Position numbers and translations under genes: made by a program
Shown: positions 17,533 to 26,693 of the stretch, in pieces
How positions within the stretch are numbered: the stretch's first letter is position 1
Layout: every line of letters begins with the position of its first letter
Notes under the pieces: model-generated
Seen by the model: only the letters and a program-made list of their open reading frames with translations
What the model was told of the DNA's origin: nothing
Databases searched by the model: none
From: Sandaracinus amylolyticus
Lineage (GTDB): Bacteria; Myxococcota_A; Polyangia; Polyangiales; Sandaracinaceae
NCBI RefSeq assembly: GCF_021631985.1
Contig: NZ_CP070225.1
Span: 5,456,001-5,520,000 of the forward strand
Direction of reading: 5' to 3'
DNA: 64,000 bases

Positions 17533-19473
17533 TCAGAAGTTCCAGCCGTCGGGCGCGCGCGGAGCGGGCGCGGCACTGGGCTGCTGGGGCATGCCGGGGA
17601 TCGCGCCGGGCATTCCGGGGAACGCCGGCATTCCCGGGATTCCGCCGATGCCGGGGAACATCCCCGCGGGAGGGGCGTCGCGCGGCATCTCCTCGGGCGC
17701 GAGCTGACTCTCCGCGACGATGTAGCCCTCCGCGGCAGACACGAGATCCATGAACGACTGCTCGTCGGTGAACGCCCCCTTGGCGATCGTCGACAGGATC
17801 TGATGTCCGATGCGCCCCTTGTTGCGCAGCGGGCTCAGGTCGTGCGCGCCACGAATGCGCTCGATCACCTTGAGGAACGAGCGCGATCCCGGGCCTGCGA
17901 ACTGGCTCGTGATGTCCTCGCTGCTCAGCAGGCGGCGGATCACGAAATCCATCTCTCGATACATCACCGGCGCCGCGACCTTCGTCATGCCGACGCAGTG
18001 CGCGGAGAGGTTGTACTGGAGGTCCTCGATCGCCTGGAGCACGCGCTGCTTCGACACGAGGCCGGTCGCGTTCGGGCTCTCCTCGACCTTCGAGATGTAG
18101 CGCGCGACCTCGGTCATCAGCACCGCCCAGAGCCGCGCGAACTCGCGATTGACGCGCATGCCGTCGGTGACCTGCGCATTCCCGACGCCGAAGAGCTGGC
18201 GATAGAACATCTCGCGCTCGGCGCGCGGGACCCGCCGCGCGATGCGCCCCGTCTTGAGATCGCGGAACTGCCCGTCGAGCACGTAGAGCGCGAGATCCTC
18301 GGCGAGATCCTGACGGCGGATCTGGAGCTGGAGATCCATCGAGGTCTGTGCGGCGAGGCGGTCGATCACCTCGAACACGCCGAGCTCGTCGCCCCACACC
18401 ATCACGAAGAACAGCTGCGCCGCCGCTTCGACGCTGGTGCGATCGAACTCGAGCGAGGTCGAGTCCTCCTGGTAGTAGTCGACCGAGTAGTCGTCGTTGA
18501 CGAGCGGTCGCTCGATCTGCGTCGTCGCGACGATCGGCGATCGATTCCGCAGCGCGTCGAGGACGATCGTGTGGACGTACGCGCGGTTATCGAGCGTCTC
18601 GGGCGGCAGCTGACGAAGGAGCTGCAGGATCGCGCTGCGGTCGGGGTCCGCGATCGGCTCGTCGCTGATGTTCTTCTCGACGTGCGAGAGCGCGCGCTCG
18701 GCCGCGTCGCTGAACACGTGCCGGCCCACCAGGCGCTCGAACGCCGCATCGAGCGAGTCGCGCGCGAGCGACACCGGCGTCTCGCGGAGGCTCGTGAGGA
18801 TTCGATTGCGGTCGCCCGATCCGATGTGGAGCTGGGTCTCGATCCGATGCAGATCGAGCGCGCGCTCGACGACGTAGTCGTAGACCGGCTTCCAGCCATC
18901 GCCCGAGCGGCGCGTGAGGAAGCTGAGCACGCCGTCCGCGCTGCGGACGTTCTTCGCGTACCAGGCGTAGGCGAAGAGGTACTCGAGCACTTCGGGGATC
19001 GAGAGGATCTGCCGAGCGGTGTAGTCGAGACTGGTCGACGCGTGCTCGATTCCCTGCTGGACCTGGACGAAGTCCGACGTGTGATCGAGCCGATCGAGGA
19101 GCAGCCCGATCGAGAGCGCGTGTCCGTTGCTCGGCGGCGGCAGCTCCTTGCCGTTCTTCACGAAGAACCGGCCGGGCCGCGACGGCTCCTTCGAGTCGGG
19201 CTCCCAGAGGTCGCTCTCGACGATGCGCTCGAGCAGGTGCCTGTCGCGGGCGCGCTCGCGCTCGGTCTCGGGATCGGTGTCGGGCGCTCGCGCGACGGTC
19301 ATCGTCGCCGCCTCGTGCCCGGCGATCTCGGCGAATCCCTGCTTCAGGCGGTCCTGCAGCGCCTTCAGCGCCCGCGCGGCGTGGGGGTGCGGCGGAGCCG
19401 AAGTGCCGCGCTGGGCGAGCACCGGGCGACCGAGTCTCATGACGGGCGTGAGTTGAGGAAAGAGGGTGGTCAT
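17533..19473 (-). CDS. Large helical protein with Gly/Pro/Met-rich tail
   Basis: This 646-residue protein is not recognised. It is predominantly helical and acidic/basic mixed, without signal peptide or membrane segments, and has no obvious nucleotide-binding or hydrolase motif. The last 45 residues form a collagen-like, Met-containing tail (FPGIGGIPGMPAFPGMPG and similar), probably flexible and possibly a multivalent binding region. It is the second gene of the operon, 46 bp after the subtilisin-like protease, and could be its substrate or partner (inference only). Confidence 0.65.
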   Translation of the reverse strand: MTTLFPQLTPVMRLGRPVLAQRGTSAPPHPHAARALKALQDRLKQGFAEIAGHEAATMTVARAPDTDPETERERARDRHLLERIVESDLWEPDSKEPSRPGRFFVKNGKELPPPSNGHALSIGLLLDRLDHTSDFVQVQQGIEHASTSLDYTARQILSIPEVLEYLFAYAWYAKNVRSADGVLSFLTRRSGDGWKPVYDYVVERALDLHRIETQLHIGSGDRNRILTSLRETPVSLARDSLDAAFERLVGRHVFSDAAERALSHVEKNISDEPIADPDRSAILQLLRQLPPETLDNRAYVHTIVLDALRNRSPIVATTQIERPLVNDDYSVDYYQEDSTSLEFDRTSVEAAAQLFFVMVWGDELGVFEVIDRLAAQTSMDLQLQIRRQDLAEDLALYVLDGQFRDLKTGRIARRVPRAEREMFYRQLFGVGNAQVTDGMRVNREFARLWAVLMTEVARYISKVEESPNATGLVSKQRVLQAIEDLQYNLSAHCVGMTKVAAPVMYREMDFVIRRLLSSEDITSQFAGPGSRSFLKVIERIRGAHDLSPLRNKGRIGHQILSTIAKGAFTDEQSFMDLVSAAEGYIVAESQLAPEEMPRDAPPAGMFPGIGGIPGMPAFPGMPGAIPGMPQQPSAAPAPRAPDGWNF

Positions 19474-19519
19474 CGATCCCGGTTCCTTGTTCGAGAGATC
19501 CGCTCGGCTCGGCTGGCGC

Positions 19520-20872
19520 TCAGGGCAGAGAGAACGTCGAGGGCGTCCGCGCTGCGCGCGCGCTCCGCCCGCCGCGCAGTCGATGCACGAGCAATCGACA
19601 CGCATCGACGAGGTTCAGGCACCCGTATCCGGTGCGCTCGGTGCGGAGCCGCGTGTCGGGTCGATCACACGTCTCCGCGAGGATTTCCTTCACGTCGCGA
19701 TCCGACAGACGCGCTCCGCGATCACGCGCGATCGACTTGAGGAGCGCGACCGCGCCCGCCACGAACGGCGACGCCTGCGACGTCCCCGTGGCGTGCGCAT
19801 AGCGACCCTGCGCGTATGCGCTGAGCACGTCCGTGCCCGGCGCGAGCATCCACACCGGCGCGCCGAACGACGTGAACGACGCGACCTTTCCGCTCCGATC
19901 GGTCGCGCCCACGGCGATCACGCCGGGGAGCGACCCCGGATAATACTTCTCGTCCGTGCCGTCGTTCCCACTCGCTGCGACGACGGTGACGCCTTTCGCG
20001 ATCGCATATCGGATCACCTCTTCGTGAGGCAGTCCGCCGCCGGAGCGCTTGATTCCCGCGCTCACGTTGATCACGTCGGCGCCGTGGTCGACTGCCCACT
20101 TGATTCCCGCGTTGATGTTGTCGGGAATCCCCGCGCCCACGACGCGATCACCGTCCTTCAGCGCGGCGAGCACCCGGACCGCGAGCAGGCTGCAATTCGG
20201 CGCGACGCCGATCGGCATCTGGCGCCCGGCGCCGACCGCGATGCCCGCGACGTGCGATCCGTGGCCCACCTCGTCCTCGGGCGCGGGATCCGCGTCGACG
20301 AAATCACCGATGAACGCGCGCGTGTCGAGCCCGCGCAGATCGACGAAGTCCGCGCCCGCGACGATGCGCTCCCGCAGCTCCGGGTGCGCGAGCGACACAC
20401 CGGTGTCGAGCACCGCGACACGCACGTCGGGGTTGCCGCGGCCGAACAGATGCGCTTGCCGCGTGTGGATCAAATCGCGCGAATTGTCGGTCAGCACCGA
20501 CGCCTCGGTCGCGCGTGATGGGGTCGGCAGCGCGGACTCTCCGACGTCGATCGCGCGCACGTACTCGAAGTCCGTGATCAGCCGCGCACGCTCGGCGAGC
20601 CCGGCGGGAATCCCGCGCTCGACACGAAGGATGATCCGATAGAGGCGGTCGAGCCCCGCGGCGATCTCCTCGCGCGACCACTCGCGCTCACCGCCGGCGG
20701 GTGCGTGCTCCTGGGTCACCCAGAACGGCACGCCGAACGAGCTCGCCAGTCGGTCGAATTCGGCGTGGAACGCCGTCGCGACCGCGCTCTTGTCTTCGAT
20801 GAAGTCTTTCCAGAACGGGAAAGAACGAAAGCGCACGCGCTCTCGTGTCTTCACGATGAGATGCGGCCTCAC
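19520..20872 (-). CDS. Subtilisin-like (S8) serine protease, no signal peptide
   Basis: The 450-residue protein has the complete S8 triad: Asp156 in VAVLDTGVS, His204 in GHGSHVAGIA and Ser365 in GTSQASPF, with the oxyanion Asn in AASGND. Residues 1-135 form an N-terminal region lacking a secretion signal, so it may act in the cytoplasm or be exported by another path. It is the first gene of a minus-strand run of eight genes ending with the lysozyme fusion and starts with GTG. Proteolytic activity is expected; the target is unknown, though proteins of the same operon are obvious candidates. Confidence 0.92.
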   Translation of the reverse strand: MRPHLIVKTRERVRFRSFPFWKDFIEDKSAVATAFHAEFDRLASSFGVPFWVTQEHAPAGGEREWSREEIAAGLDRLYRIILRVERGIPAGLAERARLITDFEYVRAIDVGESALPTPSRATEASVLTDNSRDLIHTRQAHLFGRGNPDVRVAVLDTGVSLAHPELRERIVAGADFVDLRGLDTRAFIGDFVDADPAPEDEVGHGSHVAGIAVGAGRQMPIGVAPNCSLLAVRVLAALKDGDRVVGAGIPDNINAGIKWAVDHGADVINVSAGIKRSGGGLPHEEVIRYAIAKGVTVVAASGNDGTDEKYYPGSLPGVIAVGATDRSGKVASFTSFGAPVWMLAPGTDVLSAYAQGRYAHATGTSQASPFVAGAVALLKSIARDRGARLSDRDVKEILAETCDRPDTRLRTERTGYGCLNLVDACRLLVHRLRGGRSARAARTPSTFSLP

Positions 20873-21052
20873 GACAGCCCCCTTTGCCGTGTGCGCCGGA
20901 TGTTAGGAATTCGCGAGCGCGCTTGTAAATCGAGCGCGCGTGTTCAGTCGCGGAATCGGGAGTTTTCGTGCACCGCAAACGGAGCGCAGCGCGAGAGACT
21001 GGAATGTTCGTATTCGCAGTCCAGAAGCGCGTCACTCCGTGGGGACTGACAC
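20873..21052. other. Spacer before the protease operon
   Basis: This 180-bp gap lies between the S8 protease start and the stop of pnkp, both read leftward. It is locally less GC-rich (for example around aattcgcgagcgcgcttgta) and must hold the promoter of the eight-gene operon. I saw no clear terminator hairpin or conserved operator. Confidence 0.4.
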
Positions 21053-23611
21053 TCAGAGCCGAGGGTCGACCGGCTCGCTCTCGAGCGCGAGCAGCGCGAG
21101 CACGCACTCGTGCACTCGGCGCAGCGGCTCGCGCCGCACGAAGCGCTCGAGCGCCTCGATCCCCAGCGCGAGCTCCTTGTGCGCCAAGCCCCGCTTCCGA
21201 CCGAGCCCGCGCTGGCGCAGCCGATCGATCTGCAGCGGATACTCCGGCCCGTAGATGATCCGCAGGTACTCGGGCCCGCGGCACTTGATCGCAGGCTGCA
21301 GCCAGCCCTTCGGGCCGCGCACCAGATAGTCGAGCGGCTTGACCACCATGCCCTCGCCGCCCGCGCTCGTCAGCGACTCCCACCACTGCGTCGCTTCCGC
21401 GCACGAGCGCTCGTCGGCGAGCTCGACCACACGATGGCGCGTCGCGACGAAGAGCGGATCACCGGTCTCGGCGAGCCTCGCGAGCGTCCCCATGTGCCAG
21501 AGGTGATCGCGATCGACGTGCACCCGGCCCTCGCTCGCGAGCAGATGGAACGGCGCGAGCCGCAGATCGTCGATCGACGCGACGGGCCAGCAATAGCGCC
21601 GGTACGAGGCGACGTACTTCTCGAGGTGCCCACGCCGCGACGTCGTCCGCTCCGCGAGCGCGCCGAGTTGTCCCTGGGCTGCAGCGTCGAGCCCCCGCGC
21701 CATCGCGCGCTCGAGCATCGCGTCCGCATCGGCGAGCGACGCGCGGCCCACCGAGCCCACCAGCGCGTACTGCTCGCGCAGGAGCTGCTGCGCCTTCGCC
21801 GACCACGGCATCAGCTCCGCGTCGAGCACGATCCAGTCGCTCGCGAGCTCGTCCCACACCCCGCTCGTCGCGAGCGCCGCATCGACACGATCGATCAGCG
21901 CCGCCTCGAGCGCGCGATCGCTCCCGAAGAAGCGCCGCCCCGTCCGGGTGAGGCACACCCCGCGCTCGTCGCCGCTCACGCCGAAGCGCGCCCGCGCCGC
22001 ACGCGCGTCGCGCGCCAGCACGAGCACGATGCGCGAGCCCATGTGCTTCTCTTCGCAGATCGCGCGCGCGACCCCGTTCTCGCGGTAGTAAGCGAGCGCT
22101 TCCTCGGGGTGCTCGAGCAGCGCCTCGCGCGACGACGTCGCCGAGGGCGACATCGTCGGCGGCAGGTGCACGAGCCAGCGCGGATCCGCGGCGAAGCGGC
22201 TCACCACCTCGAGCGCCGCACGCGCATGCGCCTCGGGCACGATCACCGTCGCGGCGAGCCGCGTGTCGACCCGCAGGCGCGACAGGAAGTCCGACACGTC
22301 GAGCAGATCGTCCGCTTCGTGCTGTGCGCTGCGCGACTCGCTCGCCTTCACCAGCGGCTTGATCGACTCGGCGTACGCGCGCTGCGCGGGCACCGACACC
22401 AGCTCGCGCTCCGGCCACCGCAGCGCGGTCAGCGCGCCGCCGAACACGCACCCGGTGTCGATGCAGATCGTCTGGTTCACCCACTCCGCGCTCGGCACCG
22501 GCGTGTGCCCGTACACCACCGTCGCGCGACCGCGGTACTCCGCCGCCCAGTCGGCGCGCACCGGCAGCCCGTACACATCGATCTCACCGGTCGTCTCGCC
22601 ATAGAGCGCGAACTCGCGCACCCGCCCCGACGCGCGACCTTGATAGGCCTCCTTCATCCCGGCGTGCGCGACCACCAGCTTCCCGCCGTCGAGCACGAGG
22701 TGCGACACCAGATCGTCGACGAACGTCGCGATGCGATCACGCAGCTCGGGCTCGCGGACCTCGAGCTGCTGCATCGTCTCGGCGAGCCCGTGCGTGAGCT
22801 TCACGTCCTTGCCGCGCAGCTTGCGCAGGAGGCGCGCCTCGTGGTTGCCGGGCACGCAGAGCGCGACGCCGGCCTCGACCATGCGCATCGCGATCTCGAT
22901 GCACCCCGGCGAGTCGGGCCCGCGATCGACGAGGTCCCCGAGGAACACCGCCTTGCGCCCCTGCGGATGCACGAACGCCGCGCGCTCGTCGCGCTGCCAT
23001 CCGAGCGTCGCGAGCAGTCCCTCGAGCTCCTCGCGGCACCCGTGCACGTCGCCGATCACGTCGAAGGGCCCGCGCTCGTCGCGCCGATCGCTCCACAGCG
23101 GCTGTCGCACCACGATCGCGTCGTCGATCGCCGCGCCCTCGAGCACGTGCACCTGACGCACGCCCTCGCGCTGCAGCGAGCGCAGCGAGCTCCGCAGATC
23201 GCGCACCTGCCGGCGGATCGCGCCCTCGGGCAGCCGCCTGTCGGTGCGCACCGCGTTGCGCTCGAGACAGACCTCCTGCGGCACGTCGAGCACGATCGCG
23301 ATCGGCAGCACGTCCCTCGAGCGCGCCAGCGCGATCAGATCGCGGCGCGCCTCGGGCTGCACGTTCGTCGCGTCGATCACGACGATGCGCCCGCGCGCGA
23401 GGCGCTTGTCCGCGATGTAGCGGAGCGCGTCGAACGCGTCGGGCGTCGCGCTCTGATCGTTCTCGTCGTCGGCGATCCACGCGCGGAAACGATCCGACGA
23501 GAGCACCTCGCTCTCGAGGAAGTGACGGCGTGCGAACGTGCTCTTGCCCGAGCTCGACGCGCCCACGAGGAGCACCAGAGACAGCTCGGGGATCTCGATG
23601 CGACGCGTCAC
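21053..23611 (-). CDS. pnkp: Polynucleotide kinase-phosphatase-ligase, RNA repair (Pnkp)
   Basis: This 852-residue enzyme heals and seals cut RNA. The kinase domain has the P-loop GASSSGKST (Lys23). The central metallophosphatase has GDVHGC, GDLVDRGPDS and GNHE, and the C-terminal ligase has EEKHMGSR with the nucleotidyl-acceptor Lys near 522 and KPLDYLVRGPKG as a late motif. The size matches the Clostridium Pnkp type. The GTG start overlaps the hen1 stop (GTGA), so the two are co-translated. Pnkp and Hen1 form the known complex that repairs ribotoxin-cleaved RNA, with Hen1 methylating the 3' end before sealing. Confidence 0.97.
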   Translation of the reverse strand: MTRRIEIPELSLVLLVGASSSGKSTFARRHFLESEVLSSDRFRAWIADDENDQSATPDAFDALRYIADKRLARGRIVVIDATNVQPEARRDLIALARSRDVLPIAIVLDVPQEVCLERNAVRTDRRLPEGAIRRQVRDLRSSLRSLQREGVRQVHVLEGAAIDDAIVVRQPLWSDRRDERGPFDVIGDVHGCREELEGLLATLGWQRDERAAFVHPQGRKAVFLGDLVDRGPDSPGCIEIAMRMVEAGVALCVPGNHEARLLRKLRGKDVKLTHGLAETMQQLEVREPELRDRIATFVDDLVSHLVLDGGKLVVAHAGMKEAYQGRASGRVREFALYGETTGEIDVYGLPVRADWAAEYRGRATVVYGHTPVPSAEWVNQTICIDTGCVFGGALTALRWPERELVSVPAQRAYAESIKPLVKASESRSAQHEADDLLDVSDFLSRLRVDTRLAATVIVPEAHARAALEVVSRFAADPRWLVHLPPTMSPSATSSREALLEHPEEALAYYRENGVARAICEEKHMGSRIVLVLARDARAARARFGVSGDERGVCLTRTGRRFFGSDRALEAALIDRVDAALATSGVWDELASDWIVLDAELMPWSAKAQQLLREQYALVGSVGRASLADADAMLERAMARGLDAAAQGQLGALAERTTSRRGHLEKYVASYRRYCWPVASIDDLRLAPFHLLASEGRVHVDRDHLWHMGTLARLAETGDPLFVATRHRVVELADERSCAEATQWWESLTSAGGEGMVVKPLDYLVRGPKGWLQPAIKCRGPEYLRIIYGPEYPLQIDRLRQRGLGRKRGLAHKELALGIEALERFVRREPLRRVHECVLALLALESEPVDPRL

Positions 23612-24990
23612 GCTGCACCGTCCTTCCGCGTGAAGATCGCGGCCTGGGTCGGCGCGCCGTGCTCCGGATGCTCGTCGCCGATCGGCGCGAAGCGCACGTC
23701 GTAGCCGCGTCGCTCCGCGACCCCGCGCGCCCAGCCTTCCAGCTCGGCGCGCGTCCACTCGAAGCGGTGATCGGAGTGGCGGAACGCGCCGTGCGCGAGG
23801 CTCGGGAAGAGCGCGTTGTGCTCGCGATTCGGCGTCGTCACCACCACGAGCCCGGGCCGCGCCGCGACGAAGAGCGCGCGCTCGAACGCGTCGAGCCGCT
23901 CCGGCTCGAGGTGCTCGATCACCTCGATGCACGTGGCCGCGTCGAGCCCGACGAGCCGCGCGTCGCGATACACCAGCGAGCCCGTCACGAGCTCCACGCG
24001 GCGCCGCGCGTGCTCCGGCAGCTTCGCCACCCGCTCGCCCGCGATCTCCAGCGCGCGCGCGTTCACGTCGACGCCGAGCACGCGCTCGAAGCGCTCCTTC
24101 GCGAGCTCCGCGACGAGCTTGCCCTCGCCGCACCCGAGGTCCGCGACCGTGCGCGCACCCGCCTCGCGCAGCGTCTCGCGCACGAACGCCCGACGCCGCG
24201 CATCGAGCGAGAGCGGCCGCTCGAGCGCGTCCTCGCCCGCCGCCGCGCGCGCCTCGCTCTCCTCGTCGAGCAGCGGCTCGAGCCGCTCGAGCGCCGCGCG
24301 CACCAGCGAGCGCTGATGGCGCAGATAACGACGCGTCACCAGCTCGCGCTCGGGATGCGCCTCGAGCCATCCCTCGCCGTGCCGCAGCAGCTTCTCGATC
24401 TCCGCAGCGTCGACCCAGTAGTGCTTGTCGTCGTCGAGCACCGGCAGCAGCACGTAGAGGTGCGCGAGCAGCGACGCGACCGTCTGCGTGCCCCGCAGCG
24501 CGAGGCGCAGCGCGCGCCCCTCGCCCCACTCGGGGTGCATCTCGTCGAGCGCGATGCGCTCGATCTCCACGTGCCACCCGAGCGGCTCGAAGAGGCGCCG
24601 CGCCAACGACTCGCCACCGCGCGCCGCGATCACCGAGACCGTCGCCTCGAGCGCGATCGCCTGCTCCGCGAGCTGCGGCCGCTCCTTGCTGCGCCCGCCG
24701 AGCGCCGTCCCGAACGCGCGCGAGATCGCGACCGACACGAACGACGACGCGACGTAGGGCCGATCGCTCACGTACGCCGCGAGCGGCTCGCCCTCGCGAT
24801 CACGCACCAGCCCGATCGGGTCGATGTCGAGCAAGAGCGCTGCGGTGCAGCGTGACTCGCTCGCGTCGGGATAGAGCACGTGCGCGACCCCGAACGAGAG
24901 ATCGACCGAGGTCACGCGCTCCGGATGTTTGTGCAGCAGGTACCCGAGGTCGGTCGCCGGAACGTGCGTCGTGGTGATCGTGACGAGCAT
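23608..24990 (-). CDS. hen1: 3'-terminal RNA ribose 2'-O-methyltransferase Hen1
   Basis: The 460-residue protein has the bacterial Hen1 N-terminal domain (MLVTITTTHVPATDLGYLLH, the usual start) and a C-terminal SAM methyltransferase with VADLGCGEGKLVAEL, EVIEHLEPERLDAFE and TPNREHN, the last two supplying the metal-binding Glu/His residues of the family. It methylates the 2'-OH at the broken 3' end so that repaired RNA resists re-cleavage. It is the first gene of the hen1-pnkp pair and is divergent from a small lipoprotein gene across a 62-bp spacer. Confidence 0.96.
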   Translation of the reverse strand: MLVTITTTHVPATDLGYLLHKHPERVTSVDLSFGVAHVLYPDASESRCTAALLLDIDPIGLVRDREGEPLAAYVSDRPYVASSFVSVAISRAFGTALGGRSKERPQLAEQAIALEATVSVIAARGGESLARRLFEPLGWHVEIERIALDEMHPEWGEGRALRLALRGTQTVASLLAHLYVLLPVLDDDKHYWVDAAEIEKLLRHGEGWLEAHPERELVTRRYLRHQRSLVRAALERLEPLLDEESEARAAAGEDALERPLSLDARRRAFVRETLREAGARTVADLGCGEGKLVAELAKERFERVLGVDVNARALEIAGERVAKLPEHARRRVELVTGSLVYRDARLVGLDAATCIEVIEHLEPERLDAFERALFVAARPGLVVVTTPNREHNALFPSLAHGAFRHSDHRFEWTRAELEGWARGVAERRGYDVRFAPIGDEHPEHGAPTQAAIFTRKDGAA

Positions 24991-25052
24991 GAGGCCGGCG
25001 AGCGTCGCACGGGCCCACCCCGCGGCGCGAGGGCGCGCTATACCTCCCCTCG

Positions 25053-25559
25053 TTGCGCGCCCTCGCTCCGATGCTGTGTGTCCTCGCGCTCTCCGCGTGC
25101 GACGACCTCTCGCGCTTCCGCACCGACGGCAACAGCCTCTATCGCGGCGACGTCGTGGGCGACGAGGGCGAGTCGTTCCTGCGGCGCGGCTTCGCGCCGG
25201 GCACGTCGCTCGAGCTCGAGTTCGACCCCACCACGCCCGACGTTCCGCAGCCCGGCACGATCACCTCGAGCCCCGATCCCACGAGCGGTGAGCGCGTGTT
25301 CGACGCGACGCCGCTGCGCTCGATCGCGCCGCTGCAGCACGACCTGCTCTCCGAGTACGACTTCCCGGGCGGCGGCCGCGTGCGCAACTACCTCTACGTC
25401 GTGCGCCCCGAGTCCGGCCCGCTCGCGGGGCGCGACGCGATGGCGTTCGTCTCGCTGCTCGACGACGGCGGCGTCGAGGTGCGCATCATCGCGGGCGCAG
25501 GCGACGAAGCGAGCGGCGATCACTTCGGGCTCTTCCGGATGAGGCGAGTCGATCGATGA
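25053..25559 (+). CDS. Putative lipoprotein upstream of tsaD
   Basis: This 168-residue protein has a short lipoprotein signal (LALSAC) and a small beta-rich domain containing PGGGRVRNYLYVVRPE. I do not recognise it. A TTG start at 25053 gives a full-length signal peptide and fits the -10-like TATACC 8 nt upstream; the ATG at 25071 would leave a very short one. The end overlaps the tsaD ATG by four bases (ATGA). Confidence 0.6.
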   Translation: MRALAPMLCVLALSACDDLSRFRTDGNSLYRGDVVGDEGESFLRRGFAPGTSLELEFDPTTPDVPQPGTITSSPDPTSGERVFDATPLRSIAPLQHDLLSEYDFPGGGRVRNYLYVVRPESGPLAGRDAMAFVSLLDDGGVEVRIIAGAGDEASGDHFGLFRMRRVDR

Positions 25560-26596
25560 GAGTTCTCGGCATCGAGTCGTCGTGCGACGAGACCGCGGCG
25601 GCGATCGTGGAGGACGGCGGTCGCGTGATCGCCGACGTGGTCGCGAGCCAGGTCGCGGTGCACGCGCCCTACGGCGGCGTGGTGCCGGAGCTGGCGTCGC
25701 GCGCGCACCTCGCGAACGTCGCGCCGGTGATCGCGAAGGCGCTCGAGGCAGTCCCCGGTGGGCTCGACGCGATCGACGGCATCGCGGTCACGCGCGGGCC
25801 CGGACTGCTCGGCGCGCTGCTCGTCGGCATGAGCGCGGGCAAGGCGATGGCGTGGTCGCGCGGGCTGCCGCTCGTCTACGTCGATCACCTCGTCGCGCAC
25901 TTGCTCGCGGTGTACCTGCAGCGCGGCGAGACGACGATCGAGACGCCCGAGATGCCCTTCGTCGCGCTGCTCGCGAGCGGCGGGCACACCGCGATCTACG
26001 AGGTGCGCGCCCACGACGACGTCGAGCTGATCGGACAGACGCGCGACGACGCGGCGGGCGAGGCGTTCGACAAGGCCGCGAAGCTGCTCGGGCTCGGCTA
26101 TCCCGGCGGGCCGATGATCGATCGGCTCGCGAAGCTGGGCGATCGATCGAAGGTCGAGCTGCCGCTGCCGATGCCGAGCACCAAGCGCCTCGACTTCTCG
26201 TTCTCGGGGCTCAAGACCGCGATCGCGCGGCACGTGGAGAAGCACGGCGCGCCGAAGGACGAGCGCGACCTCGCCGACGTGTGCGCGGCGTTCCAGCACG
26301 CGGTGGTCGAGGTGCTCGCGCGCAAGAGCGTCGCGGCGTGCAAGCAGCGCGGCATCCCCCGGCTCGTGCTGGCGGGCGGTGTCGCGGCGAACGCGGGGCT
26401 GCGGGCGCGCACGACCGAGCTCGCGACCAGCGTCGGCGTGAAGGTGTTCGTGCCGCCGATCGCGAGCTGCACCGACAACGCGGCGATGATCGCGTACGCG
26501 GGATGGCTGCGGCTGGCGCGCGGCGAGCGCGACGCGCTCGACATGACGGCGTACTCGAAGAGCCCGGACCTGCGGCGCGGGAAGATCCTGGTCTAG
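25556..26596 (+). CDS. tsaD: tRNA threonylcarbamoyladenosine synthase subunit TsaD
   Basis: This 346-residue protein transfers the threonylcarbamoyl group to A37 of ANN-decoding tRNAs, with TsaB and TsaE. It opens with LGIESSCDETAAAIVED, has the metal-binding HANLAP-type region as ELASRAHLANVAPV, the strand YVDHLVAHLLAVY and the nucleotide-binding GGHTAIYEV and LAGGVAANAGLR. Length and motifs are standard (formerly Gcp). The ATG overlaps the upstream lipoprotein stop, so the two are coupled, although their functions appear unrelated. Confidence 0.97.
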   Translation: MRVLGIESSCDETAAAIVEDGGRVIADVVASQVAVHAPYGGVVPELASRAHLANVAPVIAKALEAVPGGLDAIDGIAVTRGPGLLGALLVGMSAGKAMAWSRGLPLVYVDHLVAHLLAVYLQRGETTIETPEMPFVALLASGGHTAIYEVRAHDDVELIGQTRDDAAGEAFDKAAKLLGLGYPGGPMIDRLAKLGDRSKVELPLPMPSTKRLDFSFSGLKTAIARHVEKHGAPKDERDLADVCAAFQHAVVEVLARKSVAACKQRGIPRLVLAGGVAANAGLRARTTELATSVGVKVFVPPIASCTDNAAMIAYAGWLRLARGERDALDMTAYSKSPDLRRGKILV

Positions 26597-26693
26597 ACGG
26601 GGTCGGGGGCGGGGGCGGGGGCGCGCTCGGGAGCGGGAGCTGGGCGGGGGCGAGGGGCCGCTCGGTGACCGGGCGGGGGCGCGCCGGCTGCGC
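26597..26693. other. G-tract region after tsaD
   Basis: This non-coding stretch is dominated by G-runs on the plus strand (ggggtcgggggcggggg and further GGGGG tracts), enough for intramolecular G-quadruplex formation in DNA or in the tsaD 3' RNA. No gene is supported here. Together with the following repeat it fills the 363-bp gap between tsaD and the lysine-tailed protein gene. Confidence 0.5.

Noticed and set aside
11554-20872. Type VI secretion, contractile injection system or prophage
   Set aside because: I looked for sheath, tube, spike, baseplate, ATPase, capsid or integrase-like proteins because of the lysozyme domain; none is present.
21053-24990. Hen1-Pnkp pair as the novel system
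   Set aside because: It is a well-characterised RNA repair cassette with standard architecture and gene order, so it is annotated but not counted as new.
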